64,000 nt of DNA from Lentisphaerae bacterium WC36 (GTDB lineage: Bacteria; Verrucomicrobiota; Lentisphaeria; Victivallales; SZUA-371), in contig CP085689.1 of NCBI GenBank assembly GCA_020683205.1, positions 3,596,001-3,660,000 of the forward strand, written 5' to 3'. The notes beneath the pieces were generated by a model, which was not told the origin of the DNA, did not search any database, and saw nothing but the letters and a program-made list of their open reading frames with translations. Positions 44,679 to 53,668 of the stretch are shown here, piece by piece; positions within the stretch are counted from its first letter, which is position 1, and the number at the start of each line of letters is the position of its first letter. Position numbers and translations under genes: made by a program.

Positions 44679-45368
44679 TTTGAAAATTTAATCATTTAAG
44701 TTATTGTAATTCAATGAAAAACAAATATATGATTCGTTCAAGAGTTTTTGATGCTAAATTCAGAGAAATTATTCGCTATTTTTCTTGATATTGAAGCTAA
44801 TAAAATTGCCCATTTAACTGGTTTGAGCCGTCCTTGCATTCATCGAATTTTAAAGGCTACAGGGCAGCGCATTGCTGAGTTTTGTGAAAACGAAATCGAT
44901 GAAAGCTATTTTGGAGCCCGTCGCGTACATGAGGTCAGAGGTCGTGGAGCTCGTGGAAAACATATCGTTTTTGGGCTAATAAAACGCCAAGGGAGAGTTT
45001 ACACGCAGGTCGTTACAAATTGTTCTGCGAGCACACTTTTACCGATTATTAGAGAAGAAGTCAATGAAAATTCAGCTGTTTACACCGATGGATTCAAGTC
45101 CTATGATGGACTCGTCGACGCTGGCTATAAAAAGCATTATAGGGTAAAACATGGCGAAAATGAATTTGCCAAAGGGTACAATCACATCAACGGAATTGAA
45201 AACTTTTGGGGCTTGGTTAAGACCAGATTTGCAAAATTTCGAGGTATTTCTAAAAATACATTTTATTTGCACTTTAAAGAGTGCGAATTTAGGTTTAATT
45301 ACAGAACAAGACTTGTATTTAATGATGTTAAAATCATCAGAAATAAACCGCTTAAAGTATCTTGAAAC
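44664..45368 (+). mobile_element. IS1595-type insertion sequence, about 0.7 kb, inactive
   Basis: Perfect 15-bp terminal inverted repeats TTCAAGATACTTTAA (44664-44678) and TTAAAGTATCTTGAA (45352-45366) flank a broken transposase. On both sides stands TTTTTTTG (44656-44663 and 45369-45376), an 8-bp target duplication as usual for IS1595. The right end extends two bases beyond the perfect repeat to touch the duplication. Confidence 0.88.
44714..45365 (+). pseudogene. IS1595-family transposase, frameshifted
   Basis: The frame from ATG 44714 ('MKNKYMIRSRVFDAKFREIIRYF') stops at a TGA; one fewer T in the T5 run near 44763 restores 'RYFLDIEANKIAHLTGLSR', the helix-turn-helix. The long frame then holds the ISXO2/DDE core: 'DESYFGARRVHEVRGRGARGKH' (first Asp), 'VYTDGFKSYDGLVD' (second Asp), 'YNHINGIENFWGLVKTRFAKF' (HINGxExFW with Glu). 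About six residues are missing just before the first Asp compared with relatives, and two compensating shifts blur the C-terminus after 'RFNYR'. The element cannot move itself. Confidence 0.88.
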
Positions 45369-45376
45369 TTTTTTTG
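45352..45376 (+). repeat. Right inverted repeat and target duplication of the IS
   Basis: TTAAAGTATCTTGAA, two bases AC, then TTTTTTTG. Confidence 0.85.
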
Positions 45377-45464
45377 TTATAGGAATTATTGTTTTTTATT
45401 ACTATGGTGGTAAGTTCGCGGCTATTGAAAATGACGAGCATTATTCAAACAATGGAGTTTATTT

Positions 45465-45877
45465 ATGCGAATTTTTTTTTTTGAAGATTTGAGAAAATTT
45501 GAATTTTTGGATAAAAATAAACTTAATAAATATAGTCTGAATTGTAGTTTAGAAAATTATCAATATTCCAATTTTATGTCAGCAATTTTTTTTATGCAAA
45601 TGCAACCAGAAAAATTATTTTGACAAATTGCATTTGGCAGGGTTTCAAGTAGATTGTCCTGGAAAGCGCTTAATGATTTTAGCATGTTGTTATTCTAGTA
45701 GTCTTAAAAAAAGTACAAAGTGTTTCAATATGTGAAAAAGCTTGGTTTAATCTTGATCAGTATATTGATATTTTTAATGAAAAACAGGCGAAGCAATGCC
45801 AAGTTAAGATTCATTTTTTAAATAGATATTGGGCTGAAATTAGAAGAATAATGGCGGGAAAAAAATATCAGGCTTAA
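45465..45877 (+). pseudogene. Hypothetical gene broken by frameshifts
   Basis: From ATG 45465 the frame reads 'MRIFFFEDLRKFEFLDKNK' and stops after 'QMQPEKLF'; another frame continues 'KLHLAGFQVDCPGKRLMILACCYSSSLKKK' and a third 'VSICEKAWFNLDQYIDIFNEK' to a TAA at 45875, so about 137 codons survive in three frames. No family recognised. The next gene starts at the very next base, so these were probably an operon with the IS-interrupted gene. Confidence 0.6.
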
Positions 45878-46400
45878 ATGAAACTAAAAAGTAAAATATT
45901 AATAGTAGCAGTACTTTGTGGTCTTTGTTTTTATAGCATCAGCATCTATTTTGCTGTTGCAAATTTTTAAACCTAAAGATGATAGCGTTTATTTTTCTGA
46001 AGATACAAATTTGCTACAATATAAACACTTAAAATTTTTAGAAGGAAGAATAGAAAAATGTCGCTGGGAATTTGCAGTTCATTTAGATAATAGTAGCGGT
46101 TTTATTCCTGCTCCGTCAGAGTTTTACATTGAGGAGATTGCTCGATTAAATGATAAAGGTTTGAATTGGATTGTTGAAAATTTTCAATGGGAAAAATATC
46201 AATATGATCGTTTTCCAAAAATCTACTTTAGAAGTTTTGAAAAGTCACCAAAAGCAAAAATTAAGTTCAATGTTAATCAAGAATGGCTTTATTCAGCAAA
46301 ATTTAATCAAGAAATTTTAAGCAGAACTTTATATCCAGCAGGGTATTTTCTATTGAATTTGAAAAATAAAACAATTTATTTTTTATGTAAAACAATTTGA
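45878..46400 (+). pseudogene. Membrane-anchored hypothetical protein with an N-terminal frameshift
   Basis: ATG 45878 starts 'MKLKSKILIVAVL' and a one-base shift near 45917 leads into the long frame 'VVFVFIASASILLLQIFKPKDD', together one N-terminal membrane anchor. The rest (to 46400) is an intact 140-residue soluble domain with 'RIEKCRWEFAVHLDNSSGFIPAPSEF'. As written only a GTG at 45918 could start the long frame and it has no RBS. It could still be expressed from there. Confidence 0.5.
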
Positions 46401-46404
46401 TTTA

Positions 46405-47136
46405 TTATTTAAATGCGACAATCGACATGAAGTTAAAACATTGAAACCATAGTTCAACTTTTTCAAAGCCGATATCAAGTAGGCGTTCTTTGTGGGTTTG
46501 TAATGTTTCAGGTATTAGAACGTTTTCTAAGGCATTACGCTTTTGGCTAACTTCCATTTCGCTGTAACCATTATGCATTTTAAATTTATGGTAAATGTCG
46601 ATAAACAGTTCGTTAGTCTCTTTGTCATTGAAGGTGATTTTTTCAGATAAAACTAAACAACCGCCTTTATTAAGACTGGCATAGATTTTTTCCAACATTG
46701 CACGACGTTGTTCTAATTCTAAAAACTGTAGTGTGAAATTCAACACCATCATTGAAGCATTTTCATAACGAAAATTTGTAATATCTTTGCAATGTAATTC
46801 AATTTTTGCATTGTGATATTCTTCATTAGCTATTGACACCAGTTCTGTGGCTTTGTTAATCATTGGCTCAGAAGTGTCAATAGCGTGAATATGACAATTT
46901 TTTGCAGTGATATATTTTTGCATTGATATCGCCGATGCTCCAAGTGAACAACCTAAGTCATAACAATTAGTATTATCTTTAACAAATCTCTCTGCTAAAA
47001 GTCCAATCATTAAAATTACATTCTCATATCCTGGGACTGAGCGCTTGATCATGTCAGAAAAAACGCTCGTTACTTTCTCATCAAAAGCAAATTTAGTAAT
47101 ATTACTATTTTTGCTTGCAAAAATATTGTCTTTCAT
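46405..47136 (-). CDS. cmoA: Carboxy-S-adenosyl-L-methionine synthase
   Basis: A 243-residue enzyme that turns SAM and prephenate into carboxy-SAM, the donor for cmo5U34 modification of tRNA wobble uridine by CmoB. Diagnostic blocks: 'FAFDEKVTSVFSDMIKRSVPGY', SAM motif 'CYDLGCSLGASAISM', 'IDTSEPMI', 'MVLNFTLQFLE', 'NGYSEMEVSQKRNALENV', 'LETHKxRL'-like 'LQTHKERLLDIGFEKVELWFQCFNF'. cmoB is not in this window; ttcA, another tRNA modifier, lies two genes away. Confidence 0.93.
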   Translation of the reverse strand: MKDNIFASKNSNITKFAFDEKVTSVFSDMIKRSVPGYENVILMIGLLAERFVKDNTNCYDLGCSLGASAISMQKYITAKNCHIHAIDTSEPMINKATELVSIANEEYHNAKIELHCKDITNFRYENASMMVLNFTLQFLELEQRRAMLEKIYASLNKGGCLVLSEKITFNDKETNELFIDIYHKFKMHNGYSEMEVSQKRNALENVLIPETLQTHKERLLDIGFEKVELWFQCFNFMSIVAFK

Positions 47137-47150
47137 AAAATTTTTACTTC

Positions 47151-48689
47151 TTATTTTTTACCTTGGTCAAAACCAATGTTGATTTTGTCACCTTTATAAT
47201 TGTTACCAAAGAAATCTTTTACTAATTTTAAATCTTTTCCACAGCCTTTGCCTACTAACGGCGAATCAGCTTGGATCATAAAGTTTGTTAGATTTTCAAA
47301 ACCTTCAGGCTCACTTGATGCACTTGGGTCAACAAACAACGGGTTGCTAAAAATTGCATTAGCATCATTTGGTAAATTGTGATGTTTACCAAAATAGTTA
47401 TTGTTCGCAAATTTATATGTTCCTTTGCCTTCTTCCCAAACAAATTCACCATTTGTTAAGAAAATGTTGTTTCGGAACACAAAATTATTTGGAATACCGC
47501 CTTCCCAATAATCTGTTTTTAGCGCATGAACTTTTTTCTTGTTATTTACAATAATCACATTATTGTAAATTTCAACATCATCAACCTTTCCTGATGCATG
47601 AAATGTTCTTGTACTATCATTGATGCTGATATTATAACGAATAATGGTTTTTTTATTACCAATATTAAAAGGCATCACATGTTTGCTATTGTTACATAGC
47701 AGCATAAATCCACCTTCATTATTGTGACTGTAGTTATATTGGAAAATTGTACCAACACAGTTCCAGTCTGAATCGAACCCTTGACCATCTTTAGTCCCAA
47801 CATAACCAGAAACTTCATTATATTGAATTAAAGTGTTATCTGACGCATGAGGCCAAATACCTGCAGAATATTTCGGAGAACGTAGGCGACCACCTTTTAT
47901 TTTATTATACTCAACTATTGTCCCATCAGCATTTTTAATAACAATACCGTCACCGCCAATATCCTCAAGAGTATTTTTACGAATTACCATATTAATTGAT
48001 GGGTAACGTGTTGCTCGATGACAATAGTCACATTCAGACTTTAATTTTGCTCCAGAGTAACAATCACCCCAACCACGGATACCGTCACGGTCAACTGTTT
48101 TTAAGGTATTGTTTTCAATGATTAGCCCGTCAAAGCGCGACATTGGTTTAGTTCCTTCAGTATGCCAAAAGATACCACAACCACCGCCAATTGCCTTTAC
48201 AGGGCTACCGTAAATGTCATGAATATCATTATCTAAAATTTTAATGCCACGCGCTGAACCAAATTTATTTAAGTGCAAATAAACACCCATTGTTTTAGGA
48301 ATACGCTTTGCTCCCTTATTAGTGATTTCAAAGCCTTTTACAGTTACGTATTCAGTGTTATATAAATAAACAGTTTGCAAAAAATTGCCATTTGCAGCTA
48401 AGTGAGGCTTCTTTCCAACACCGTAGCTACTAAACGTAATTGGTGCTTTTTGAGTACCTTTTCCTTGAGGTTTTAATTGTCCTTCAAAGGTATCATTGGT
48501 AGCAAACATGATGTTATCACCAGCTGTAAATTTTACACTATTTACTTTTTTTAACGATTTCCATGCCGCTGCTGGTGTCGTGCCACTGTTGTTATCGTTG
48601 CCTGAAGTTGCATTCACGAAATAGTCTTGAGCGTTAACTGAAAATGCTGTAAATGCTAATAAACAACTAAGAATTAAGCCTTTTTTCAT
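47151..48689 (-). CDS. Secreted parallel beta-helix protein (polysaccharide lyase-like)
   Basis: A 512-residue protein with signal peptide 'MKKGLILSCLLAFTAFSVNA' cut before Gln. 'YFVNATSGNDNNSGTTPAAAWKSL' is the standard opening of DUF1565-type right-handed beta-helix proteins. Repeated coils follow, e.g. 'GFEITNKGAKRIPKTMGVYL', 'GLIIENNTLKTVDRDGI', 'NMVIRKNTLEDIGGDGIVI', 'TIVEYNKIKGG', 'TLIQYNEVSG'. Families with this fold bind or cleave polysaccharide outside the cell. Its start has AAGGA. In a genome with sulfatases this suits glycan breakdown; no catalytic set can be assigned by eye. Confidence 0.8.
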   Translation of the reverse strand: MKKGLILSCLLAFTAFSVNAQDYFVNATSGNDNNSGTTPAAAWKSLKKVNSVKFTAGDNIMFATNDTFEGQLKPQGKGTQKAPITFSSYGVGKKPHLAANGNFLQTVYLYNTEYVTVKGFEITNKGAKRIPKTMGVYLHLNKFGSARGIKILDNDIHDIYGSPVKAIGGGCGIFWHTEGTKPMSRFDGLIIENNTLKTVDRDGIRGWGDCYSGAKLKSECDYCHRATRYPSINMVIRKNTLEDIGGDGIVIKNADGTIVEYNKIKGGRLRSPKYSAGIWPHASDNTLIQYNEVSGYVGTKDGQGFDSDWNCVGTIFQYNYSHNNEGGFMLLCNNSKHVMPFNIGNKKTIIRYNISINDSTRTFHASGKVDDVEIYNNVIIVNNKKKVHALKTDYWEGGIPNNFVFRNNIFLTNGEFVWEEGKGTYKFANNNYFGKHHNLPNDANAIFSNPLFVDPSASSEPEGFENLTNFMIQADSPLVGKGCGKDLKLVKDFFGNNYKGDKINIGFDQGKK

Positions 48690-48861
48690 AAAATATTCCT
48701 TTTTTTATACTAGGTGTTTTTCTATTATTGTCACAAGGTATTTAAATCATGACAAAAAATATTGTTCTAACGAATATAGCATAATTATTTAATTAGTCAA
48801 AATTAAGAGTGCTCCAAAAAAACAGAGCGTTTGATTGAAGATTATTATTTTTACCTTGAAA

Positions 48862-49629
48862 TTAATTTTTAGGAACATCTTTGAGAAACTTTGTATCAAG
48901 TAAAAAATCTGTCTGGACATTTTTAAGAGAATTTAAAATAGCAGAACGAACATCTTTTATTCTTGTTTTGTCGATGTTGTCAATAAGCTGTTCAGCCCAA
49001 TAACGGTCGCCAGTTTCTTTTAAGTAGTTATCATAAATACATTTTCCAGATTTAGGGAATTCAAAATTTTTGGACGCAACGGTATTAATCAATTCTTTAG
49101 TCGCATAAATAAGGGGTCTAATTATGCGAAATTCGCCACCGAGAGCAGGGACGTTAGGACCCATAGTTGTAATTCCTTGCCCGCGAAATAGACTAATTAA
49201 AAAACTTGCGGCTACATCATCAAGGTGGTGTCCAAGTGCCAACTTGTTACACTTTGTTTCACGCATTAATTCTTGAAGTTTCCCTCTACGTAAACGTGAA
49301 CATAAGGCGCAAGGTCTTTTTTGAGCATCATGTTGATGCAAAATTTCTTTGACATTACACTCAGTTATATAGTGGATCCACTTTTGTTCCTTTATGTAAC
49401 TTGATAGAATGTTAATATTAAATCCTGAAAATAGGGGATTAAATGTCACCGTTGATATTTTAAAATCAAAAGGAGCTCGTTTTTGTAAATCATATAAGAT
49501 GTGACTTAGCATCAAACTGTCGATTCCTCCACTTAAGCCAATTAGCACATGGTCTCCTTCTTCAAGCATATTGTAATCAGCTGATGCACGTCCACATTTT
49601 TTTAATAGTTTTTTGTAATTTTTTTCCAT
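48862..49629 (-). CDS. ttcA: tRNA 2-thiocytidine(32) synthetase
   Basis: A 255-residue PP-loop ATPase. 'VLIGLSGGIDSLMLSHIL' is the SGGxDS pyrophosphatase loop; 'RPCALCSRLRRGKL' provides the CxxC for the iron-sulfur cluster; 'LALGHHLDDVAASFL' and 'FRIIRPLIYATKELI' complete the TtcA/TtuA signature. The TtcA size and the CALC motif favour TtcA (thiolation of C32 in some tRNAs) over TilS. Single gene. Confidence 0.88.
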   Translation of the reverse strand: MEKNYKKLLKKCGRASADYNMLEEGDHVLIGLSGGIDSLMLSHILYDLQKRAPFDFKISTVTFNPLFSGFNINILSSYIKEQKWIHYITECNVKEILHQHDAQKRPCALCSRLRRGKLQELMRETKCNKLALGHHLDDVAASFLISLFRGQGITTMGPNVPALGGEFRIIRPLIYATKELINTVASKNFEFPKSGKCIYDNYLKETGDRYWAEQLIDNIDKTRIKDVRSAILNSLKNVQTDFLLDTKFLKDVPKN

Positions 49630-49953
49630 AAATTTAAAATATGTAACTGTATTTATTAATTAACTTAATTAATATAATAAAAATAGCGTAAAATTCTACC
49701 GTTAATTATACAATAAGTAACATTTTGTAACATTAAAATTTAGAAAGTCATTATTAATGAAATATACAATTTAAATTTAAAGAAAAGCTTAATGATTAAA
49801 AAATATCTTGAAATTGAAAAATATTAGTTAAAATTAATTTTTTTTATAAAAGAAAGTGTATTTCAACTTGAGATATTGCTAAAAACGGCTAAATTTAAGA
49901 GAGTCTATTTAAATTCAATAAAAGGTAATATTTTAAGAGCTAGAGAAAACGCT
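49630..49953. other. Divergent AT-rich intergenic region
   Basis: 324 bases upstream of both ttcA and the next plus-strand gene. An in-frame extension of the latter to a TTG at 49876 exists but has no RBS. No RNA gene, repeat or strong promoter seen. Confidence 0.4.
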
Positions 49954-51723
49954 ATGGACAAAAATAATAATCAAGATATGTCTCCTAATGGAAATCTAAC
50001 AAATCCTACTTTAGAAGAGATGTTAAAGTCGCTACCTCCTGACCTTGCTCATGCGGCTGCTAAAGGACTAACTCAGACTATTCCTGAAATTAACAAAGAA
50101 GAAATTGCTGAAGAAAGCGTTCCTCAAGAAAATACAAAAATAAACTCAAATACTTATAATCAAGAGATTAAAGATGAAAAAAATATCGATAGTATTGTTG
50201 ATTTTGAGTTCTCTAATAGCGAAACAGTGCAAGATATTTTCTCCGAGGATAAAGCTTTAGAAAATTTGCAGGATCACGTTGTTGAAATGTTTCAAGATAA
50301 AGTTGTTCCTAGTAATAACAAGAAAAAAGAGAAAAAGAAAAAGGCTAAAAAAGAGCCTTCATCAGAAACTCCAGCTTCTTTTAAATTTAATAAAAAACAG
50401 AAATTTGATTTTGTGCGCTTTGGGATTTATTTGTTGACAGCTTTAGTTATTTTTATTATGGGGTTTATTTATTACAAAATGAGTCAAAAATTAAGTTCTC
50501 AGCGCAGTGAAACAGATACAGGCAAAGTTGAATATAATATTGATATAGATACGGATCAACAACATAAAATTATTAAAAAACGTGAAGAAAAAGCTCAGAA
50601 AATTGAAGACCCAATTGAGAAATATAAATTTTTTGTTAAGCAGGGGCTAAATTTTAAAGCAGTTTCACTTCTTACAGATTTGATTAAATCGAAAGGGAAT
50701 AATCGGAGTGAAATTTTAAAATTGTTCAATAAATTGCCTGAAAATCAAGCTGAGAATATTCGCTCTGCGTTGTATGTGGTGAATGATTCTTATGATAAAA
50801 AAGAGCCAGTGATATTATCTTTATTAGCCGCGCGAGAGACTGATGCAAAGAGAAAAGCTGATGTGCTTAAAAGTATATTTGAAACAAGCTCTGGTAATGA
50901 AAAAGCAGGAAATCAATTAATAAAATATTATTATGATAATAATGAACTTGAAGAAGCTTTGAAAACCTGTGAAGCAATTATAAATTATAACAGTGATGTA
51001 GATTTTGAAATAATTGTACAAAAGGCTGAACTATTAGTCTTGCTAAATCGTGAAAAAGAAGCAGTTGATTTGATGGTAAAAATGATGCAAAACCGTACTG
51101 AAGGAAATCGCGAAGAACAGTTAGTAACACTTTTAAATATTTTTATATTGTCTAAAAAATCAAAGATGGTTGATAGATATTTACGTGAACTTTCTCAGGT
51201 CTCTGACAAAAAACAATTAAAAAAGTACTACGGTTATTATCGTAACAGTGTTTATTCTTCCTTAGATTATAAAAGCACATTAAAAGATGACTATCAGTGG
51301 GATATTTATAGTAAACCATTTTATGTCGTTTCTTTAATTCAATCCGAAGAATTTGACAAATTATCAATGATGCCTATTTCAAAAGAAAAGTTTCCAGCAT
51401 TGTGGAATATTTATGCAAATTGGAAGTTAAATAATACTTTTTGGCAAGAAAATGCTTTGAAAATTGCTAAAAAAGAGGTGAATAAAGATAAAGTTGAAGT
51501 TTTATTTGCTCAGTTGATTATTGGTCAAATAACAATTGACGACTATTTAGCTAAAGAATCTTTTATAGCACCTACTCTTACTGGGAAATATTACTTTTTG
51601 GCTGGAGAGTATTTAGCAGACACTGATAAGGAAAAAGCTCGTAAATATTATGTTAAATCAGTGAAATCTCGTGGTAATATTTACCATGGAGTTGCTAAAG
51701 CTAAATTGAAAAAATTAAAATAG
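49954..51723 (+). CDS. Membrane-anchored TPR-like protein
   Basis: About 589 residues from ATG 49954 (a weak RBS; a TTG at 49876 would add 26 residues). An acidic, disordered N-terminal half (to about 135) ends in a Lys-rich stretch, then one membrane segment 'FGIYLLTALVIFIMGFIYY' (about 150-170), then an extracytoplasmic, helical domain with TPR-like pairs: 'YYDNNELEEALKTCEAIIN', 'KAELLVLLNREKEAVDLMVKMM', and C-terminal 'LAGEYLADTDKEKARKYYVKS'. It probably scaffolds envelope proteins. It precedes cell-wall genes, 50 bases before the UAP1-like gene. Confidence 0.65.
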   Translation: MDKNNNQDMSPNGNLTNPTLEEMLKSLPPDLAHAAAKGLTQTIPEINKEEIAEESVPQENTKINSNTYNQEIKDEKNIDSIVDFEFSNSETVQDIFSEDKALENLQDHVVEMFQDKVVPSNNKKKEKKKKAKKEPSSETPASFKFNKKQKFDFVRFGIYLLTALVIFIMGFIYYKMSQKLSSQRSETDTGKVEYNIDIDTDQQHKIIKKREEKAQKIEDPIEKYKFFVKQGLNFKAVSLLTDLIKSKGNNRSEILKLFNKLPENQAENIRSALYVVNDSYDKKEPVILSLLAARETDAKRKADVLKSIFETSSGNEKAGNQLIKYYYDNNELEEALKTCEAIINYNSDVDFEIIVQKAELLVLLNREKEAVDLMVKMMQNRTEGNREEQLVTLLNIFILSKKSKMVDRYLRELSQVSDKKQLKKYYGYYRNSVYSSLDYKSTLKDDYQWDIYSKPFYVVSLIQSEEFDKLSMMPISKEKFPALWNIYANWKLNNTFWQENALKIAKKEVNKDKVEVLFAQLIIGQITIDDYLAKESFIAPTLTGKYYFLAGEYLADTDKEKARKYYVKSVKSRGNIYHGVAKAKLKKLK

Positions 51724-51773
51724 TTTAAAAACAATCATTATATTTAAAATTAAGCAAGGAAATTAAGAACAAG

Positions 51774-53189
51774 ATGAGTGATTTATTAAATACACTAGAA
51801 AAATACAATCAAAGCCACCTAATGAAATATTTTTCAGAGTTAAATGCTGAAGAGCAACAAAATTTAACAGCTGAGCTTGAATCAATTAATTTTGACAATA
51901 TTGCAAAATTGACTGCAGAATATGTTTTAAAACAACCAGAAACTCATATCCCCGCAGATTTATCTCCAGCACCATTTTTTGGTTTAAACTCTAAAAATGA
52001 CGCTGAAAAAGAACTTTACTCTCAAGCTCTTGAAAAAGGTATCGAGCTTTTAAAAGCTGGTAAAGTTGCGGCATTAACTGTTGCTGGAGGGCAAGGAACT
52101 CGTCTAGGATATGATGGACCTAAGGGAACATATCCAATTTCTCCTGTAGAAAACAAAACATTTTTCCAATACTATGCAGAAACAATTTTGCGCATTCGTG
52201 AAAAATATAACTGCGATTTTAAGTGGTACGTAATGACAAGTATCCTAAATAATGATGCGACAATTCAACATTTTGAAGAAAATAATTATTTTGGTTTAGA
52301 CCAAGATAGCGTGATGTTTTTTGCTCAAGGAACAATGCCATGTATTGGTTATGATGGCAAATTGTTGTTAAATAGTAAAAGTTCTCTAGCGAAAAATCCA
52401 GATGGTCACGGAGGAACATTGCTAGCTCTTAAAAAGAGTGGAGCGTTGGCTGAAATGGCTCAAAATGGAGTTGAATATATTTCATATTTCCAAATTGATA
52501 ATCCACTAGTAACTATTGCAAATGAATTATTTATTGGTTTAAGTGCATTAAAAGATTCTGAGATGAGTGCAATTATGTTAGCAAAAACTAATGCATTCGA
52601 AAAACTTGGGAATTTTTGTGTTAGTGATAACAAATTATCAATTATTGAATACAGCGATATGCCAGAAGAGTTAGCAACAGCTACAGATGAAAATGGTGTG
52701 CTAAAATTCATCGCAGGAAGCCCAGCAATTCATATTATTAGTCGTGAGTTTGTTGAACGTTTAACTGCTGATGGAACATTAAATTTACCTTGGCATCGTG
52801 CCGATAAAAAAGTACCATGCTTGAATGAAGAAGGTGTTTTAGCAACTCCTAAAACTGAAAATGCTGTGAAATTAGAAGCGTTTATTTTTGATGCACTACC
52901 ACTAGCTTCAAAAACTCTGATCTTAGAAGCAGATCGTAATAGTGAATTTGCGCCTACAAAAAATCAAACGGGTGTTGATTCAGTTGAATCATGTCGTGAT
53001 ATGTTGATGGAGCGTGATGCTAAATGGTTAGAAAATGCTGGTGTAACAGTGCCACGTAATGAAGACGGCGCTTTAGATTGTAAAATCGAATTATCGCCAT
53101 TGAAATTTATTGATGCAGAAGATGTGAAAAATTACTGCGCATCGAATACTGTAAATATTTCAGCAGAAGATAGTATTTATTTATCATAA
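51774..53189 (+). CDS. UDP-N-acetylhexosamine pyrophosphorylase-like (UAP1/UDPGP family)
   Basis: A 471-residue nucleotidyltransferase. 'VAALTVAGGQGTRLGYDGPKGTYPISPV' is the nucleotide-binding motif of the eukaryote-type UDPGP family (LxxGxGTRxGxxxPKG); 'YFQIDNPLV', 'KTNAFEKLGNFCV', 'EYSDMPEELA' and 'LPWHRADKKVP' are characteristic of the UAP1/AGX branch rather than bacterial GlmU. It should make UDP-GlcNAc or a related UDP-sugar from sugar-1-phosphate and UTP. Bacterial use of this branch is known in PVC and Bacteroidota. Its stop overlaps the next gene's ATG (TAATG). Confidence 0.88.
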   Translation: MSDLLNTLEKYNQSHLMKYFSELNAEEQQNLTAELESINFDNIAKLTAEYVLKQPETHIPADLSPAPFFGLNSKNDAEKELYSQALEKGIELLKAGKVAALTVAGGQGTRLGYDGPKGTYPISPVENKTFFQYYAETILRIREKYNCDFKWYVMTSILNNDATIQHFEENNYFGLDQDSVMFFAQGTMPCIGYDGKLLLNSKSSLAKNPDGHGGTLLALKKSGALAEMAQNGVEYISYFQIDNPLVTIANELFIGLSALKDSEMSAIMLAKTNAFEKLGNFCVSDNKLSIIEYSDMPEELATATDENGVLKFIAGSPAIHIISREFVERLTADGTLNLPWHRADKKVPCLNEEGVLATPKTENAVKLEAFIFDALPLASKTLILEADRNSEFAPTKNQTGVDSVESCRDMLMERDAKWLENAGVTVPRNEDGALDCKIELSPLKFIDAEDVKNYCASNTVNISAEDSIYLS

Positions 53190-53626
53190 TGAAAAAAAAT
53201 AAAATACTAAAAATATTATTTTCCGATATTGAATTTGACGCGAAAGAGCAAAGTTTGATATTAAATCGGAGTTGCCAACGTTCTCCAATTTATCATATTG
53301 GAGGCGTTGTTGTTGGCGATAAAGCTTTATTTATTAGCTTAGAAGAGTTGGCTGTAGGTCACAATAAAGATTTTGTAGAAACACAGTGTAGTAAACCGCG
53401 AACTGAGTTAGTAACGGGTGATTATTCTGAACTTAGTGTTGATGAACGAAAAGTAGAACCGACTATGTCAAAAGTTGGTAAATACCATATTGTGCCAATG
53501 GATTCAGAATTTGATGAAGATGTCGCCAGTGATTTGAACAATAGGTTTTATGCAGGTTTTATATTACGATCGGGATTTCGTATTGGAAACAGTATGTGGG
53601 CAATTTTTGAGGAGGTTGCCGATTAG
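53189..53626 (+). CDS. Conserved-looking hypothetical protein, 145 residues
   Basis: Starts in a TAATG overlap with the UAP1-like gene, so translation is coupled. Soluble, mixed alpha/beta, no signal or membrane segment. 'HIGGVVVGDKALFISLEELAVGHNKDF' and 'YAGFILRSGFRIGNSMWAIFEEVAD' are its most regular parts. No family recognised. Placement between UAP1-like and ftsW suggests an envelope-related task. Confidence 0.6.
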   Translation: MKKNKILKILFSDIEFDAKEQSLILNRSCQRSPIYHIGGVVVGDKALFISLEELAVGHNKDFVETQCSKPRTELVTGDYSELSVDERKVEPTMSKVGKYHIVPMDSEFDEDVASDLNNRFYAGFILRSGFRIGNSMWAIFEEVAD

Positions 53627-53668
53627 AGTAAGTTAGAAAATTATTAAAATATAATTATAGAGGGAAAA

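Larger units (their letters stand above)
44627..45492 (+). pseudogene. Small membrane-protein gene interrupted by the IS element
   Basis: The left part (44627-44663, 'MNKNKDVDMIFF') and right part (45377-45492) become one continuous 50-codon frame if the IS and one copy of the 8-bp duplication are removed: the product continues 'VIGIIVFYYYGGKFAAIEN' and ends 'LCEFFFLKI'. One membrane segment (about 9-22). The seamless restoration supports a real insertion event. It began five bases after the HNH stop. Confidence 0.75.

Noticed and set aside
44714-45365. Programmed frameshift making the IS transposase
   Set aside because: The shift lies in a T-run before the helix-turn-helix with no slippery heptamer, and further shifts and a deletion occur later; IS1595 elements normally use one frame.
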